Shown here one piece after another: positions 1 to 6,194 of a stretch of DNA of 6,454 nt. The DNA is taken from contig JAIRMY010000220.1 of assembly GCA_031258335.1 (NCBI GenBank), forward strand, positions 1 to 6,454. Reading direction: 5' to 3'. The first letter of the stretch is position 1, and the number at the start of each line of letters is the position of its first letter. The position numbers were made by a program, and so were the translations under genes. Origin of the DNA: Spirochaetaceae bacterium (GTDB taxonomy: Bacteria; Spirochaetota; Spirochaetia; Treponematales; Breznakiellaceae). The notes below the pieces were generated by a model. That model had not been told where the DNA came from. It saw only the letters and a list, made by a program, of their open reading frames with translations, and did not search any database.

Positions 1-574
1 TCTCGATGATTTTCAGGTTTTTGTCGGAAGCCTTGACAACCTCCTCCCATCCGGCGCGGCGGTCCAGACATGACTGCGGGTTGTCAAAGTTGATGAGTCC
101 GACCTTGGCGCCGGGGGCCGCCAGGCGCACGGTCTCGCGTCCGCCGAGCCGCCCGCCTTCAACATTGTCCGTTCCGACAAAACTCGTGATAAGGCTGGCA
201 TCCGCTATCGTACAGTCAAAGGTAAACACGGGAACTTTGCTTGTAACGGCGTTCCTGATAGCAGGGGTAGTCCCGCCCGGATCGTTTGCCGATAGCGCTA
301 TGGCGTTAACGCCTTCGGTAACAAAGTTGTTGATGTGATCCGATGTTACATTTCCGTCCAGATCCCCGTCCATCACAATGGCGTTGATACCGTTTGCCGG
401 CGCCGCTTCTTTGATGCCTTTTTCGATCAGCGTGTAAAACACATGCTGACGCGAACCTACGATAAAGCCGACGTTTATGCCGTCTTTTTTCTGCTGTCCG
501 CCCGTAGCGTACAATGACACCGCCGTAATCGCCAACATCAGCGTTACAGCAACAATTTTTTTAACTTTTTTCAT
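1..574 (-). CDS. Periplasmic sugar-binding protein of an ABC transporter (RbsB-like), C-terminus beyond window
   Basis: Substrate-binding protein that would capture a sugar or polyol in the periplasm and pass it to an ABC importer. 191 residues are visible; the rest lies beyond base 1. Residues 1-23 form a Sec signal peptide (MKKVKK, then a hydrophobic core) with probable cleavage after Ala23 (SLYA/TGG). There is no lipobox cysteine, so it should be soluble rather than a lipoprotein. The mature part shows the type-I periplasmic-binding fold: strand INVGFIVG (33-40), helix VFYTLIEKGIKEA, the segment ALSANDPGGTTPAIRNA (about 93-109), and FVGTDNVEGGRLGG (132-145), which matches the DNVLGGKIAG segment of ribose-binding protein. 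The start is fixed by AGGAG at 581-585, 6 nt before the ATG. It follows gatZ by 26 bp in the same operon. The ATPase and permease probably lie downstream, outside the window. The exact ligand is not readable from sequence; a tagatose-type sugar or hexitol is inferred from the neighbours. Confidence 0.9.
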   Translation of the reverse strand, partial: MKKVKKIVAVTLMLAITAVSLYATGGQQKKDGINVGFIVGSRQHVFYTLIEKGIKEAAPANGINAIVMDGDLDGNVTSDHINNFVTEGVNAIALSANDPGGTTPAIRNAVTSKVPVFTFDCTIADASLITSFVGTDNVEGGRLGGRETVRLAAPGAKVGLINFDNPQSCLDRRAGWEEVVKASDKNLKIIE

Positions 575-600
575 ACTTGTCTCCTAAAAACAAAAATATT

Positions 601-1959
601 TTATGGCAAACTGCCATCAATTACCAAATTTACAGTACTAAACTTACAGGCGCGGGAGTACATGGCGATGACTTCTTTTACCCGCGACAGAACAAGAGAA
701 CGCGGATCCCGCGCCATACGCCCCTCGCCGATTTCCGTAAATTGGCGAGGGAAGTACTGGCTTACGATAGACAACGGTATGTCTATGGCGGAAAGGTTGC
801 AGAACAATTTTTCTACCGTAGCGGAAACGCGCTGGTTTGCCCAGTAGTACCGGCTTCTGTCGCTGAAACTGTAACGCCGCTTGAAACGCTGTTCATATTC
901 GTCTCCATGGTAGTATTTTTCCCAGTAATTCGGTTTGGAGGACAGCATCACGTCCTCAAGCACTTCCTCCAAACGGGCGCGGTCATCATCGGAGGGGATA
1001 AGTTCACGTTCTATCAGCGACAGGGCGAACATAGCCTCACGGTAGGCGAAGGTGAGCGCGGGGCCTACTTTTAGTATACAAAAATGATCTTCGACAAGGC
1101 GGCGCAAGCAGGATTCAGGCTGATAATCGGTAGAGTGCGCCTCGAAAACTAAATTTTCGCCGTCAAGCGCCGCGCTTAACTCACGCGCCGCGCCGCCGTC
1201 GTAGTAAAATACCTCATCATCGCCGAATTCCACGCCGGGCTGCGCCACTATGCCTATGACACGTTCCCAACTTTCCGCAAGCCCCGCGTCAATGAACGCC
1301 TTCTTGGTAATCTCAAGCGTCGCCTCTACATTTGCCCGTGTTGTGGGACGCGGCGGACCTGATTTTTCTTTCGCGCCGCCCGGAATTGGGACTTCTGTGC
1401 CTATGACGTACAGCGGTTTGACGCGGGATTCTCGGCAGGCATCTTCGGCGGCGGCGCATAGACGGGCGGCGCGGGCGGCGCTTATCTCATCCGGCAGAGC
1501 CTTTGCCCTGTCGCCGGGGTCGTCGGCACAAAACATACTCGCGTCCAGATGTAGCTTCCGGAAACCCGCGCCCGCGTAAGCCCTTACCAGGCCGCAGGCT
1601 TTTTCCATCGCCGTTTCAGCCCGTTCAGCCTGCCAACTGTTCGGCCCCAGATGGTCTCCGCCTAGTATTATCCTCTCAACCGGAAAATTCATCGCGGCGG
1701 CAATTTTTTCTACATAGCGTTTGAAGCGCGGAGGCGTCATCCCTGTATAACCGCCAAACTGGTCAACCTGATTCGAGGTAGCCTCGATTATCAGGATGGA
1801 ATCGTCCTCCAGTCCCTGCGTCATCGCCGCCTCCAGCACGGTTTTATGGGCGCTGCATACAGAGTATACCCCGGTTCCTCCGCCCTTCTTGTTGTCAACG
1901 AGGCGTTTTTTTAACTCTGCCGTTCCAACATCCACCGGCGATTCTCTAGGCTCGTTCAT
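601..1959 (-). CDS. gatZ: GatZ/KbaZ-family protein (PF08013): probable D-tagatose-6-phosphate 4-epimerase or tagatose-bisphosphate aldolase accessory subunit
   Basis: A 452-residue member of the GatZ/KbaZ/AgaZ family, slightly longer than the usual roughly 420-430. Family blocks in order: GVYSVCSAH (30-38), EATSNQVDQFGGYTGM (59-74), ILGGDHLGPNSW (98-109), KLHLDASM (135-142), TEVPIPGG (188-195), VAQPGVEFG (238-246), FEAHSTDYQ (272-280), LKVGPALTFAYREA (296-309). The His/Asp/Glu pattern in these blocks resembles a class II aldolase-like TIM barrel. In enterobacteria the family was named the non-catalytic subunit of tagatose-1,6-bisphosphate aldolase. An Agrobacterium member next to a PfkB kinase and ABC genes was later shown to epimerise D-tagatose 6-phosphate to D-fructose 6-phosphate. 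The same neighbourhood here, with no GatY/KbaY aldolase in view, makes the epimerase role more likely (inference). The start is 5 bp after the kinase stop, with only a weak Shine-Dalgarno, so translation is probably coupled. The last 10 or so residues are an unusual extension. Confidence 0.88.
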   Translation of the reverse strand: MNEPRESPVDVGTAELKKRLVDNKKGGGTGVYSVCSAHKTVLEAAMTQGLEDDSILIIEATSNQVDQFGGYTGMTPPRFKRYVEKIAAAMNFPVERIILGGDHLGPNSWQAERAETAMEKACGLVRAYAGAGFRKLHLDASMFCADDPGDRAKALPDEISAARAARLCAAAEDACRESRVKPLYVIGTEVPIPGGAKEKSGPPRPTTRANVEATLEITKKAFIDAGLAESWERVIGIVAQPGVEFGDDEVFYYDGGAARELSAALDGENLVFEAHSTDYQPESCLRRLVEDHFCILKVGPALTFAYREAMFALSLIERELIPSDDDRARLEEVLEDVMLSSKPNYWEKYYHGDEYEQRFKRRYSFSDRSRYYWANQRVSATVEKLFCNLSAIDIPLSIVSQYFPRQFTEIGEGRMARDPRSLVLSRVKEVIAMYSRACKFSTVNLVIDGSLP

Positions 1960-1964
1960 CGCTC

Positions 1965-2903
1965 TTATACCAATTCCCTGTAAATATCGTTTTTTATATC
2001 GCCTTCCATAGGGCCGAACGCGGCGGAGTTAATAGCGCCCGCCTTTGCCGCAAGGCCGCCGGCTTCTTTCAGCGTCTTACCCGCGGCGAGCGCGGAGATG
2101 AAAGCGGCGTCAAACGAATCGCCTGCGCCGGTAGGATCGACGATGGGACGAGCCTTTTCTATAGGGTATACGGGTATAGGCGTACTGCCGCTTCGTGTAA
2201 TTGTTTCCGAGCCTTTCTTTCCGTATTTTACGTGGATAACTTCCAGTTTATCAAAACGGTCAAACAGAAAAGCCGCCGCGTCTTGCGTATCGCTTTTACC
2301 CTCGGCAAACATTAAAAGTTCATCGCGCCCCGGCAGAAAGACGGAACAGCGGCTTAGAACCCCGCCCGCGACATCCATTATCCCGCGTTTACCGAGCAGG
2401 CTTGGGCGTATATTCGGATCGAAAGATATTTTTGCCCCGTTATCGCTGAAATACCGGGTTGCGCGTTCTATCCCGTCTTTCATCTCGTCATTTACCATCA
2501 GGGAGCAGCCCATGACATGAAAGTAATCGGGAATATCCGGCGTTTCGGTAAACCGCACCCTGCCTGAAGCCGTGCCGTCCAAGTTAAAGATGAATTCCCT
2601 GTCCCCGCCGCTCGTATACGCGACAATGGCGCTTCCGGTAACGCCAGATTCGGAAACAATAACGCCGCTCACATCTACGCCGTCCCGTTTCAGCCGGTTT
2701 AGTATCACCTCGCCAAATTTGTCGCGCCCTACGCCGCCCCAAATTTTAGTTTTGTTACCCAGTTGAGCCGCCGCCGATATGAATATAGCCGGAGCGCCCG
2801 AAGGAAAGGGTCCGGAAAATAAAGCTGTCTCGTTGAGCGGCTTGTCGTTTTCGATACGCATTATTTCGACAATAAGCTCGCCCATTGTATAAATTTTAGC
2901 CAC
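1965..2903 (-). CDS. PfkB-family carbohydrate kinase, probable ketohexose (D-tagatose) kinase
   Basis: Cytoplasmic ATP-dependent sugar kinase of the PfkB/ribokinase fold (PF00294), 312 residues, normal for the family. Visible motifs: N-terminal AKIYTMGELIVEIMR (2-16); PSGAPAIFISAAAQLG (35-49), the substrate-side Gly/Ala segment; GGVGRDKFG (56-64); FDPNIRP (161-167); LPGRDEL (190-196), replacing the usual LPNxxE; and the C-terminal signature DPTGAGDSF (256-264), whose GAGD forms the anion hole with Asp262 as catalytic base. I chose the GTG at 2903 because AAAAGGA (2913-2919) lies 9 nt upstream and the protein then begins like its relatives. A TTG at 2924 would overlap that Shine-Dalgarno, and an ATG at 2885 would cut the first strand. 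It is the first gene of the operon with gatZ and the binding protein. By analogy with the Agrobacterium tagatose/galactitol cluster it would make D-tagatose 6-phosphate; fructose or another ketose remains possible. Confidence 0.9.
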   Translation of the reverse strand: MAKIYTMGELIVEIMRIENDKPLNETALFSGPFPSGAPAIFISAAAQLGNKTKIWGGVGRDKFGEVILNRLKRDGVDVSGVIVSESGVTGSAIVAYTSGGDREFIFNLDGTASGRVRFTETPDIPDYFHVMGCSLMVNDEMKDGIERATRYFSDNGAKISFDPNIRPSLLGKRGIMDVAGGVLSRCSVFLPGRDELLMFAEGKSDTQDAAAFLFDRFDKLEVIHVKYGKKGSETITRSGSTPIPVYPIEKARPIVDPTGAGDSFDAAFISALAAGKTLKEAGGLAAKAGAINSAAFGPMEGDIKNDIYRELV

Positions 2904-3114
2904 TGTACTTTGTCCTTTTGGCAAATATAATGGCCATCTTGTCTATAAAGAAAAGTCAAATCGCTGATTCAAACAAAAATGGCAGTAGAACACAGATGAT
3001 GAATTTTCCGAGGAACGAATCTTAACGAATGTAATTCTTACACAGCGCCGCACCCTTAGAGTTTGGGATGGTCAATCAAATAATCTAGCGCGCCTAATCC
3101 GTTCCCAGTTCGGA
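2904..3114 (-). promoter_or_regulatory. Long 5' leader of the sugar-catabolism operon
   Basis: About 210 nt separate the predicted transcription start (near 3114) from the kinase GTG. The transcript would begin with a small hairpin (CGGAT/ATCCG arms at 3111-3115 and 3097-3101). The heptamer AACGAAT (plus-strand reading) occurs twice at a 10-bp period (3014-3020 and 3024-3030), a spacing that puts both on the same face of the helix. A 13-codon ORF on the minus strand (2937-2896) starts with ATG and ends inside the kinase gene, spanning the kinase start; it has no good ribosome site. I recognise no known riboswitch class. No gene is supported here. Confidence 0.5.
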
Positions 3115-3120
3115 TATTTA

Positions 3121-3149
3121 ATCATACAACGATGGAATTTTCCTGTCAA
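3121..3149 (-). promoter_or_regulatory. Sigma70-type promoter of the kinase-gatZ-binding protein operon
   Basis: On the minus strand, a perfect -35 TTGACA (3149-3144), a 17-bp spacer and a -10 TATGAT (3126-3121, five of six bases matching TATAAT) form a near-ideal housekeeping promoter. The spacer itself contains a short inverted repeat, GGAA-AA-TTCC. Transcription would start near 3114. Such a strong core promoter on a catabolic operon suggests control by a repressor. Confidence 0.75.
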
Positions 3150-3178
3150 CAACACCAAATTTGTCGTTATTGTGTTGT
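3149..3178. promoter_or_regulatory. Palindromic candidate operator next to the sugar-operon promoter
   Basis: Immediately upstream of, and touching, the minus-strand -35 box. The centre is a perfect 8-bp palindrome, CAAATTTG (3156-3163), inside a longer imperfect one, AACacCAAATTTGtcGTT (3151-3168). A wider inverted repeat, ACAACAC (3149-3155) and GTGTTGT (3172-3178), brackets a 16-bp spacer. Dyad symmetry at this position fits a dimeric regulator. No regulator gene is in the window, so its family is unknown. Confidence 0.45.
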
Positions 3179-3205
3179 GCCGGCGGCGGCCTTTTATTCT
3201 GACTT

Positions 3206-3236
3206 GGGGTTTAATACCCCGCTGCTTGCGGCGGGG
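3206..3236. repeat. Two mutually exclusive hairpins in a probable dispersed intergenic repeat
   Basis: GGGGT-TTAAT-ACCCC (3206-3220) can fold as a 5-bp stem. The same CCCC (3217-3220) can instead start a stronger stem, CCCCGCTG-CTTG-CGGCGGGG (3217-3236; 8 bp with one G-T pair and a CTTG tetraloop). Only one can form at a time. No T-tract follows on either strand, so a simple intrinsic terminator is unlikely. The form resembles GC-hairpin intergenic repeats seen in many bacterial genomes, but copy number cannot be judged from one window. Confidence 0.5.
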
Positions 3237-3286
3237 AGGCTCATTTTACGGTGGCCGGTTTAAGTTAATCTCACTACAGATGTTCC

Positions 3287-3302
3287 TTCCGGTTTCCCGG
3301 AA
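3287..3302. repeat. Short perfect hairpin upstream of pncC
   Basis: TTCCGG and CCGGAA form a 6-bp perfect stem around a TTTC loop. It belongs to the GC-hairpin-rich stretch at 3179-3400, where I find no gene, no plus-strand promoter with both boxes, and no T-tract terminator. It may be part of the same repeat element as the hairpins at 3206-3236. Confidence 0.4.
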
Positions 3303-3402
3303 TTTCCTCCCTGTGAAGCGCAGCCTGACGCCGGCTCTCCGGTCCCGTCGAACCAGAAATACCCCTTTATACCGATAATTTTAATCATAGCAGCTCACTA
3401 CG

Positions 3403-3465
3403 AAAGGGAGGCTTCTTTTTTTTATGCCGCCGCGCTATCCTTTGATGGTATGCAGTCGTGCGTGA
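3403..3465 (+). promoter_or_regulatory. Strong Shine-Dalgarno and 13-codon leader ORF overlapping the pncC start
   Basis: AAAGGGAGG at 3403-3411 is the best ribosome-binding site near pncC, but it is 38 nt from the pncC ATG. The nearest ATG, at 3424 (12 nt away, after a run of eight T), is in another frame and opens MPPRYPLMVCSRA, stopping at TGA 3463-3465, past the pncC start at 3450. Ribosomes ending there could re-initiate at pncC (translational coupling). The AAAGGG can also pair weakly with CTTCTTT at 3412-3418, which would partly hide the site. Whether the peptide itself matters is unknown. Confidence 0.4.
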
Positions 3466-3941
3466 AATTTTTAGCCGCCAAACTTGTAAAACTGCTGATA
3501 GAAAAGCGGTTAACCGTTGCCGTCGCGGAATCCTGCACCGGGGGGCTTGTCGGGAGTCTGATTGCAGGCGTACCGGGCGCTTCGGCGGTGTTTCACGGGG
3601 GATACATCACTTATACCGTTTCGGCCAAGCGGGAAATGTTAAAGATAGACGCTGATCTGCTTGAAAAATTCGGGGCGGTGAGTGGTGAATGCGCGTGCGC
3701 CATGGCGGAGGCGGCCCGCGCCTTGACGGATTCCGGCATCGCCGTGGCGATAACAGGGCTTGCCGGCCCCTCAGGAGACGGCTCTGCGAATAAAATAGGA
3801 ACCGTTTGGGTAGCCGGCGTACACTCAGGTCATCCCGCCCTTGCCCGCGCATACCGCTTCTCCGGCGGGCGCAACTCGGTACGGCGTAAGGCCGCCGCCG
3901 CCGCGATAGAATTGGGATTGGAGTTGGTAAAAAATTTATGA
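3450..3941 (+). CDS. pncC: Nicotinamide-nucleotide amidohydrolase, stand-alone CinA C-terminal domain
   Basis: Converts NMN to nicotinate mononucleotide and ammonia, returning pyridine nucleotide waste (for example from NAD-dependent DNA ligase) to NAD synthesis in the cytoplasm. At 163 residues it is a complete CinA_C domain (PF02464). Visible signatures: VAVAESCTGGLVGSLI (23-38) with the nucleophile Ser28; GGYITYTVSAKREML (50-64), containing the family Tyr and Lys60; and AITGLAGPSGDG (100-111). It lacks the N-terminal molybdopterin-binding-like domain of full-length CinA, so a role in competence is not expected. The ATG at 3450 has no own Shine-Dalgarno. The frame is open back to 3264 but contains no ATG, GTG or TTG there, so 3450 is preferred, with GTG 3462 as an alternative. 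Its stop overlaps the moaC start as ATGA, so the two genes are translated together. Confidence 0.92.
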   Translation: MQSCVKFLAAKLVKLLIEKRLTVAVAESCTGGLVGSLIAGVPGASAVFHGGYITYTVSAKREMLKIDADLLEKFGAVSGECACAMAEAARALTDSGIAVAITGLAGPSGDGSANKIGTVWVAGVHSGHPALARAYRFSGGRNSVRRKAAAAAIELGLELVKNL

Positions 3942-4444
3942 ACGAGTTTACCCATTTTGACTGCGGCGGAAACGCCGTCATGGTTGATGTAGGCGGAAAA
4001 GAAGAAACACGGAGATGCGCCGTGGCAAAAGGCGTGATTACGCTGAGTAATGACACGCTGGACGCGGTAAAAAACGGCGGTTCAAAAAAAGGAGACGTGC
4101 TGGGCATAGCCCGCATAGCCGGTATAATGGCGGCAAAAAACACGGCGCGGCTCATCCCGCTTTGCCATACGCTCATCTTTGACTCATGCACGATTGATTT
4201 TACCATGCTTGAAGGGCAGGAGGGGCAAAAGCCGCGTATAGAGGCGGTTTGTACGGTAAAATTATCCGGGCGTACAGGCGCGGAGATGGAAGCCCTTACC
4301 GGAGTTTCCATCGCCCTGCTTACGATTTACGATCTGTGCAAGGCACTTGAACGCGGCATGGTAATTTCAGACATATGGCTTGAAGAAAAATCCGGCGGCA
4401 AAAGCGGGCTCTGGCAACGGGACGCCGCCGCCAGAGGTTCATGA
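3938..4444 (+). CDS. moaC: Cyclic pyranopterin monophosphate synthase MoaC
   Basis: Second step of molybdenum cofactor synthesis: with MoaA it turns GTP, through 3',8-cyclo-GTP, into cyclic pyranopterin monophosphate. The 168-residue length is normal, and the family is hexameric. Key parts are intact: AVMVDVGGKEETRR (13-26), KKGDVLGIARIAGIMAAK (50-67) with Lys51, LIPLCHTL (72-79) with His77, KLSGRTGAEMEALT (108-121), and TIYDLCKALERGM (129-141) carrying the catalytic pair Asp132 and Lys135. The C-terminal KSGGKSG is also conserved. The start is fixed by the 4-bp ATGA overlap with pncC. No other moa or moe gene is in the window, so the remaining pathway must be encoded elsewhere. Its presence implies a molybdo- or tungsto-enzyme such as formate dehydrogenase in the host (inference). 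The last codons overlap the end of pheS on the other strand. Confidence 0.96.
   Translation: MNEFTHFDCGGNAVMVDVGGKEETRRCAVAKGVITLSNDTLDAVKNGGSKKGDVLGIARIAGIMAAKNTARLIPLCHTLIFDSCTIDFTMLEGQEGQKPRIEAVCTVKLSGRTGAEMEALTGVSIALLTIYDLCKALERGMVISDIWLEEKSGGKSGLWQRDAAARGS
4400..4436 (-). terminator. Possible weak terminator for pheS inside the end of moaC
   Basis: Just past the pheS stop, the minus strand has a perfect 7-bp inverted repeat, CTCTGGC (4436-4430) and GCCAGAG (4415-4409), with a 14-nt loop, then CCCGC and four T (4403-4400). An alternative stem uses GGCGGC/GCCGCC (4429-4424 and 4399-4394). The T run is short and offset by 5 nt, so this would be inefficient. It lies entirely in moaC coding sequence, where Gly- and Ala-rich codons could create the symmetry by chance. 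Confidence 0.25.
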
Positions 4445-6031
4445 TTGCCAGCGGCGCAGACGTACGCTGTCTATGTCGTAGCTAAACAGTTCACGCAGGT
4501 CGTTTAGCCCAAGCGCCATCAGCGCCATGCGGTCTATGCCTATGCCCCACGCGGCGACAGGAGTCTTTACCCCCAGAGAGGCCGTCACTTCCGGCCTGAA
4601 AATGCCCGAACCGCCCAGTTCAAACCAGCCGAGAGAGGGGTGCTTGATGTGCACTTCGACGGACGGCTCGGTGAACGGGAAGTAGCCGGGCACGTATTTC
4701 ACTTCCTTAGCGCCGGCCACTTCGGTTGCGAACATTTCCAGCATCCCAAGCAGTGTACGCAGGTTCACCTCCTCGCCCAGTACTATGCCTTCGGTCTGGT
4801 AAAAGTCCGAAAGGTGTGTGGCATCAACCTTGTCGTAACGGAAACAGCGTAACATTCCAAAGTACTTTCCCGGTATCTTCGCATGAGGCAGGGTCTTTGC
4901 CGACATCACGGTACCCTGACTGCGGAGTATCAGCCGCTTGGTAAATTCACGGTCGAAGGCATAACCCCAGCCCCGGCTGCCCGTACCACCGCCGTTTTCA
5001 TGGGCGGCGGCAACGTTTGAAAGCCAGGGTTCGTCTATCGTTTTGGCGGCGGCAGGCTCCGCTACATGGTATACGTCATGAATGTCCCGCGCCGAATGAA
5101 ACTGGGGCATGAAAAGCGCGTCCGAATTCCAAAATTCTGTTTCGACAAGCGGTCCGTCAAATTCCTCAAACCCCATACCCGCCAGTTTATCCTTGGTTTG
5201 CTCAAGAAATTGCGAGTAGGCGTTGGTTCTGCCTGTCAAGACCCTTGCCGGAGGGATGTTTATGTTGTACGGCCTGAATGTTTTGCCCTTCCATGAGCCG
5301 GCTTCCAGCATTTCCACAGTAAGAACGCCTACTTCTTCACCCGAAACGCCGGTCTGCCTCAACGCGGCGGCTATTGCCGTATGTTCTTTGGTAAAGATGA
5401 AGAATACTGTCTCGCGCTCTATCAGGCGGAAGGCCGCGCCCGCCGCCCCGCGTTTGCGGGCCATGCCCGCCATCTCCTGTTTTTCCCCAAGATCCAGACC
5501 GCTTTCCGCGATGAGGCCATCCTCGTTTGACGCGGCTTTGTCGAGTATCCCGCGGACAACGTTAAAATGCAGAGCGGCGGGGCCGGACGCCGGACGCCCC
5601 TGTTTAAGCTGTTCGGGCGGCAGGATTATACCGACTCGTTTAGCCTCGTCCATGCCGAGAAGCCTGAGTTTTGACATGATTCCAAACGCGCTGCCCACAT
5701 CCTTGCTCTCCATACCCAGCGTTTGGGCTATTTCCAGCAGTGTGAGCCCGGATTTTATCCTGACAAGCTCCAAAATACGCTCTTCGGGCGTGCCTCTTTC
5801 CTGCCATGAGCGGCCAAGTTCCGTCATTTCATAAAAAACCGCCGTTTCACGCCGTTTTTCAACAACTATCCCCTTGGATAGGAGCCATGAAAGCGCCTGA
5901 TTCCCGTTTCCCTTCTTGAAATTGAGGTCCGCTTCAACGCCACTGGCGAAAAGTTCGTCTCCCCGTCCATAGTGAAGGATTATTTTAATTTCCAGCGGAT
6001 GTAGCTTTTTTACAAGGTTTTCAATATCCAT
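4439..6031 (-). CDS. pheS: Phenylalanyl-tRNA synthetase alpha subunit, archaeal/eukaryotic type
   Basis: Catalytic subunit of the (alpha-beta)2 enzyme that charges tRNA-Phe. At 530 residues it is far longer than the roughly 330-350 of ordinary bacterial PheS. Residues 1 to about 200 look like the winged-helix modules of the archaeal/eukaryotic enzyme (for example HPLEIKIILHYGRGDEL, 11-27, and LLEIAQTLGMESKDVGSAFGI, 98-118). The class II catalytic core follows: DGPLVETEFWNSDALFMPQF (292-311), HSARDIHDVYHV (312-323), motif 2 FRYDKVDATHLSDFYQTEG (397-415), FTEPSVEV (453-460), ELGGSGIFRPEV (471-482), and motif 3 GIGIDRMAL (496-504). Spirochaetes are known to have this type. I start at ATG 6031, with AAAAGGGA 10 nt upstream; the frame runs on to 6217, but that would read through the tRNA. 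No pheT follows: moaC converges from the other side with interlocked stop codons. Confidence 0.95.
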   Translation of the reverse strand: MDIENLVKKLHPLEIKIILHYGRGDELFASGVEADLNFKKGNGNQALSWLLSKGIVVEKRRETAVFYEMTELGRSWQERGTPEERILELVRIKSGLTLLEIAQTLGMESKDVGSAFGIMSKLRLLGMDEAKRVGIILPPEQLKQGRPASGPAALHFNVVRGILDKAASNEDGLIAESGLDLGEKQEMAGMARKRGAAGAAFRLIERETVFFIFTKEHTAIAAALRQTGVSGEEVGVLTVEMLEAGSWKGKTFRPYNINIPPARVLTGRTNAYSQFLEQTKDKLAGMGFEEFDGPLVETEFWNSDALFMPQFHSARDIHDVYHVAEPAAAKTIDEPWLSNVAAAHENGGGTGSRGWGYAFDREFTKRLILRSQGTVMSAKTLPHAKIPGKYFGMLRCFRYDKVDATHLSDFYQTEGIVLGEEVNLRTLLGMLEMFATEVAGAKEVKYVPGYFPFTEPSVEVHIKHPSLGWFELGGSGIFRPEVTASLGVKTPVAAWGIGIDRMALMALGLNDLRELFSYDIDSVRLRRWQS

Positions 6032-6056
6032 AGAAGATTCATCCCTTTTGAAAATT

Positions 6057-6130
<74 letters not shown>

Positions 6131-6139
6131 TACAAATAG

Positions 6140-6169
6140 ACGATAGCCTATTACCCACACTGATGTCAA
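6140..6169 (-). promoter_or_regulatory. Promoter of the tRNA-Arg / pheS unit
   Basis: A perfect -35 TTGACA (6169-6164), an 18-bp spacer and a -10-like TATCGT (6145-6140, four of six bases matching) sit on the minus strand. Initiation near 6133 would give a tRNA 5' leader of only a few nucleotides before G1 at 6130. No separate promoter fits in the 25 bases between the tRNA and pheS, so this one probably serves both. Confidence 0.65.
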
Positions 6170-6194
6170 TTTGCCCGCCAGCCCGCCAGCGGGT

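Noticed and set aside
577..1074. 165-codon plus-strand ORF
   Set aside because: Antisense to the conserved C-terminal half of gatZ; no family features.
2942..2972. Second minus-strand promoter (TTGAAT and TATAGA) nearer the kinase gene
   Set aside because: Only four of six bases match in each box and the spacer is 19 bp; the 3121-3149 promoter is far better.
3172..3378. 68-codon plus-strand ORF starting at GTG
   Set aside because: It runs straight through the 3206-3236 and 3287-3302 hairpins, has no ribosome site, is rich in Arg and Leu from GC repeats, and matches no family.
3403..3423. AAAGGG...CTTCTTT followed by eight T as an intrinsic terminator
   Set aside because: The stem has one G-C pair and two G-T pairs, too weak to terminate; the purine run fits a ribosome site better.
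3607..4311. 234-codon minus-strand ORF
   Set aside because: Antisense shadow of pncC and moaC; Arg/Ser/Pro-rich and low complexity, while the plus-strand genes have intact family motifs.
5223..5834. 203-codon plus-strand ORF
   Set aside because: Antisense shadow of pheS, Ser/Pro/Arg-rich, no ribosome site and no recognisable domain.
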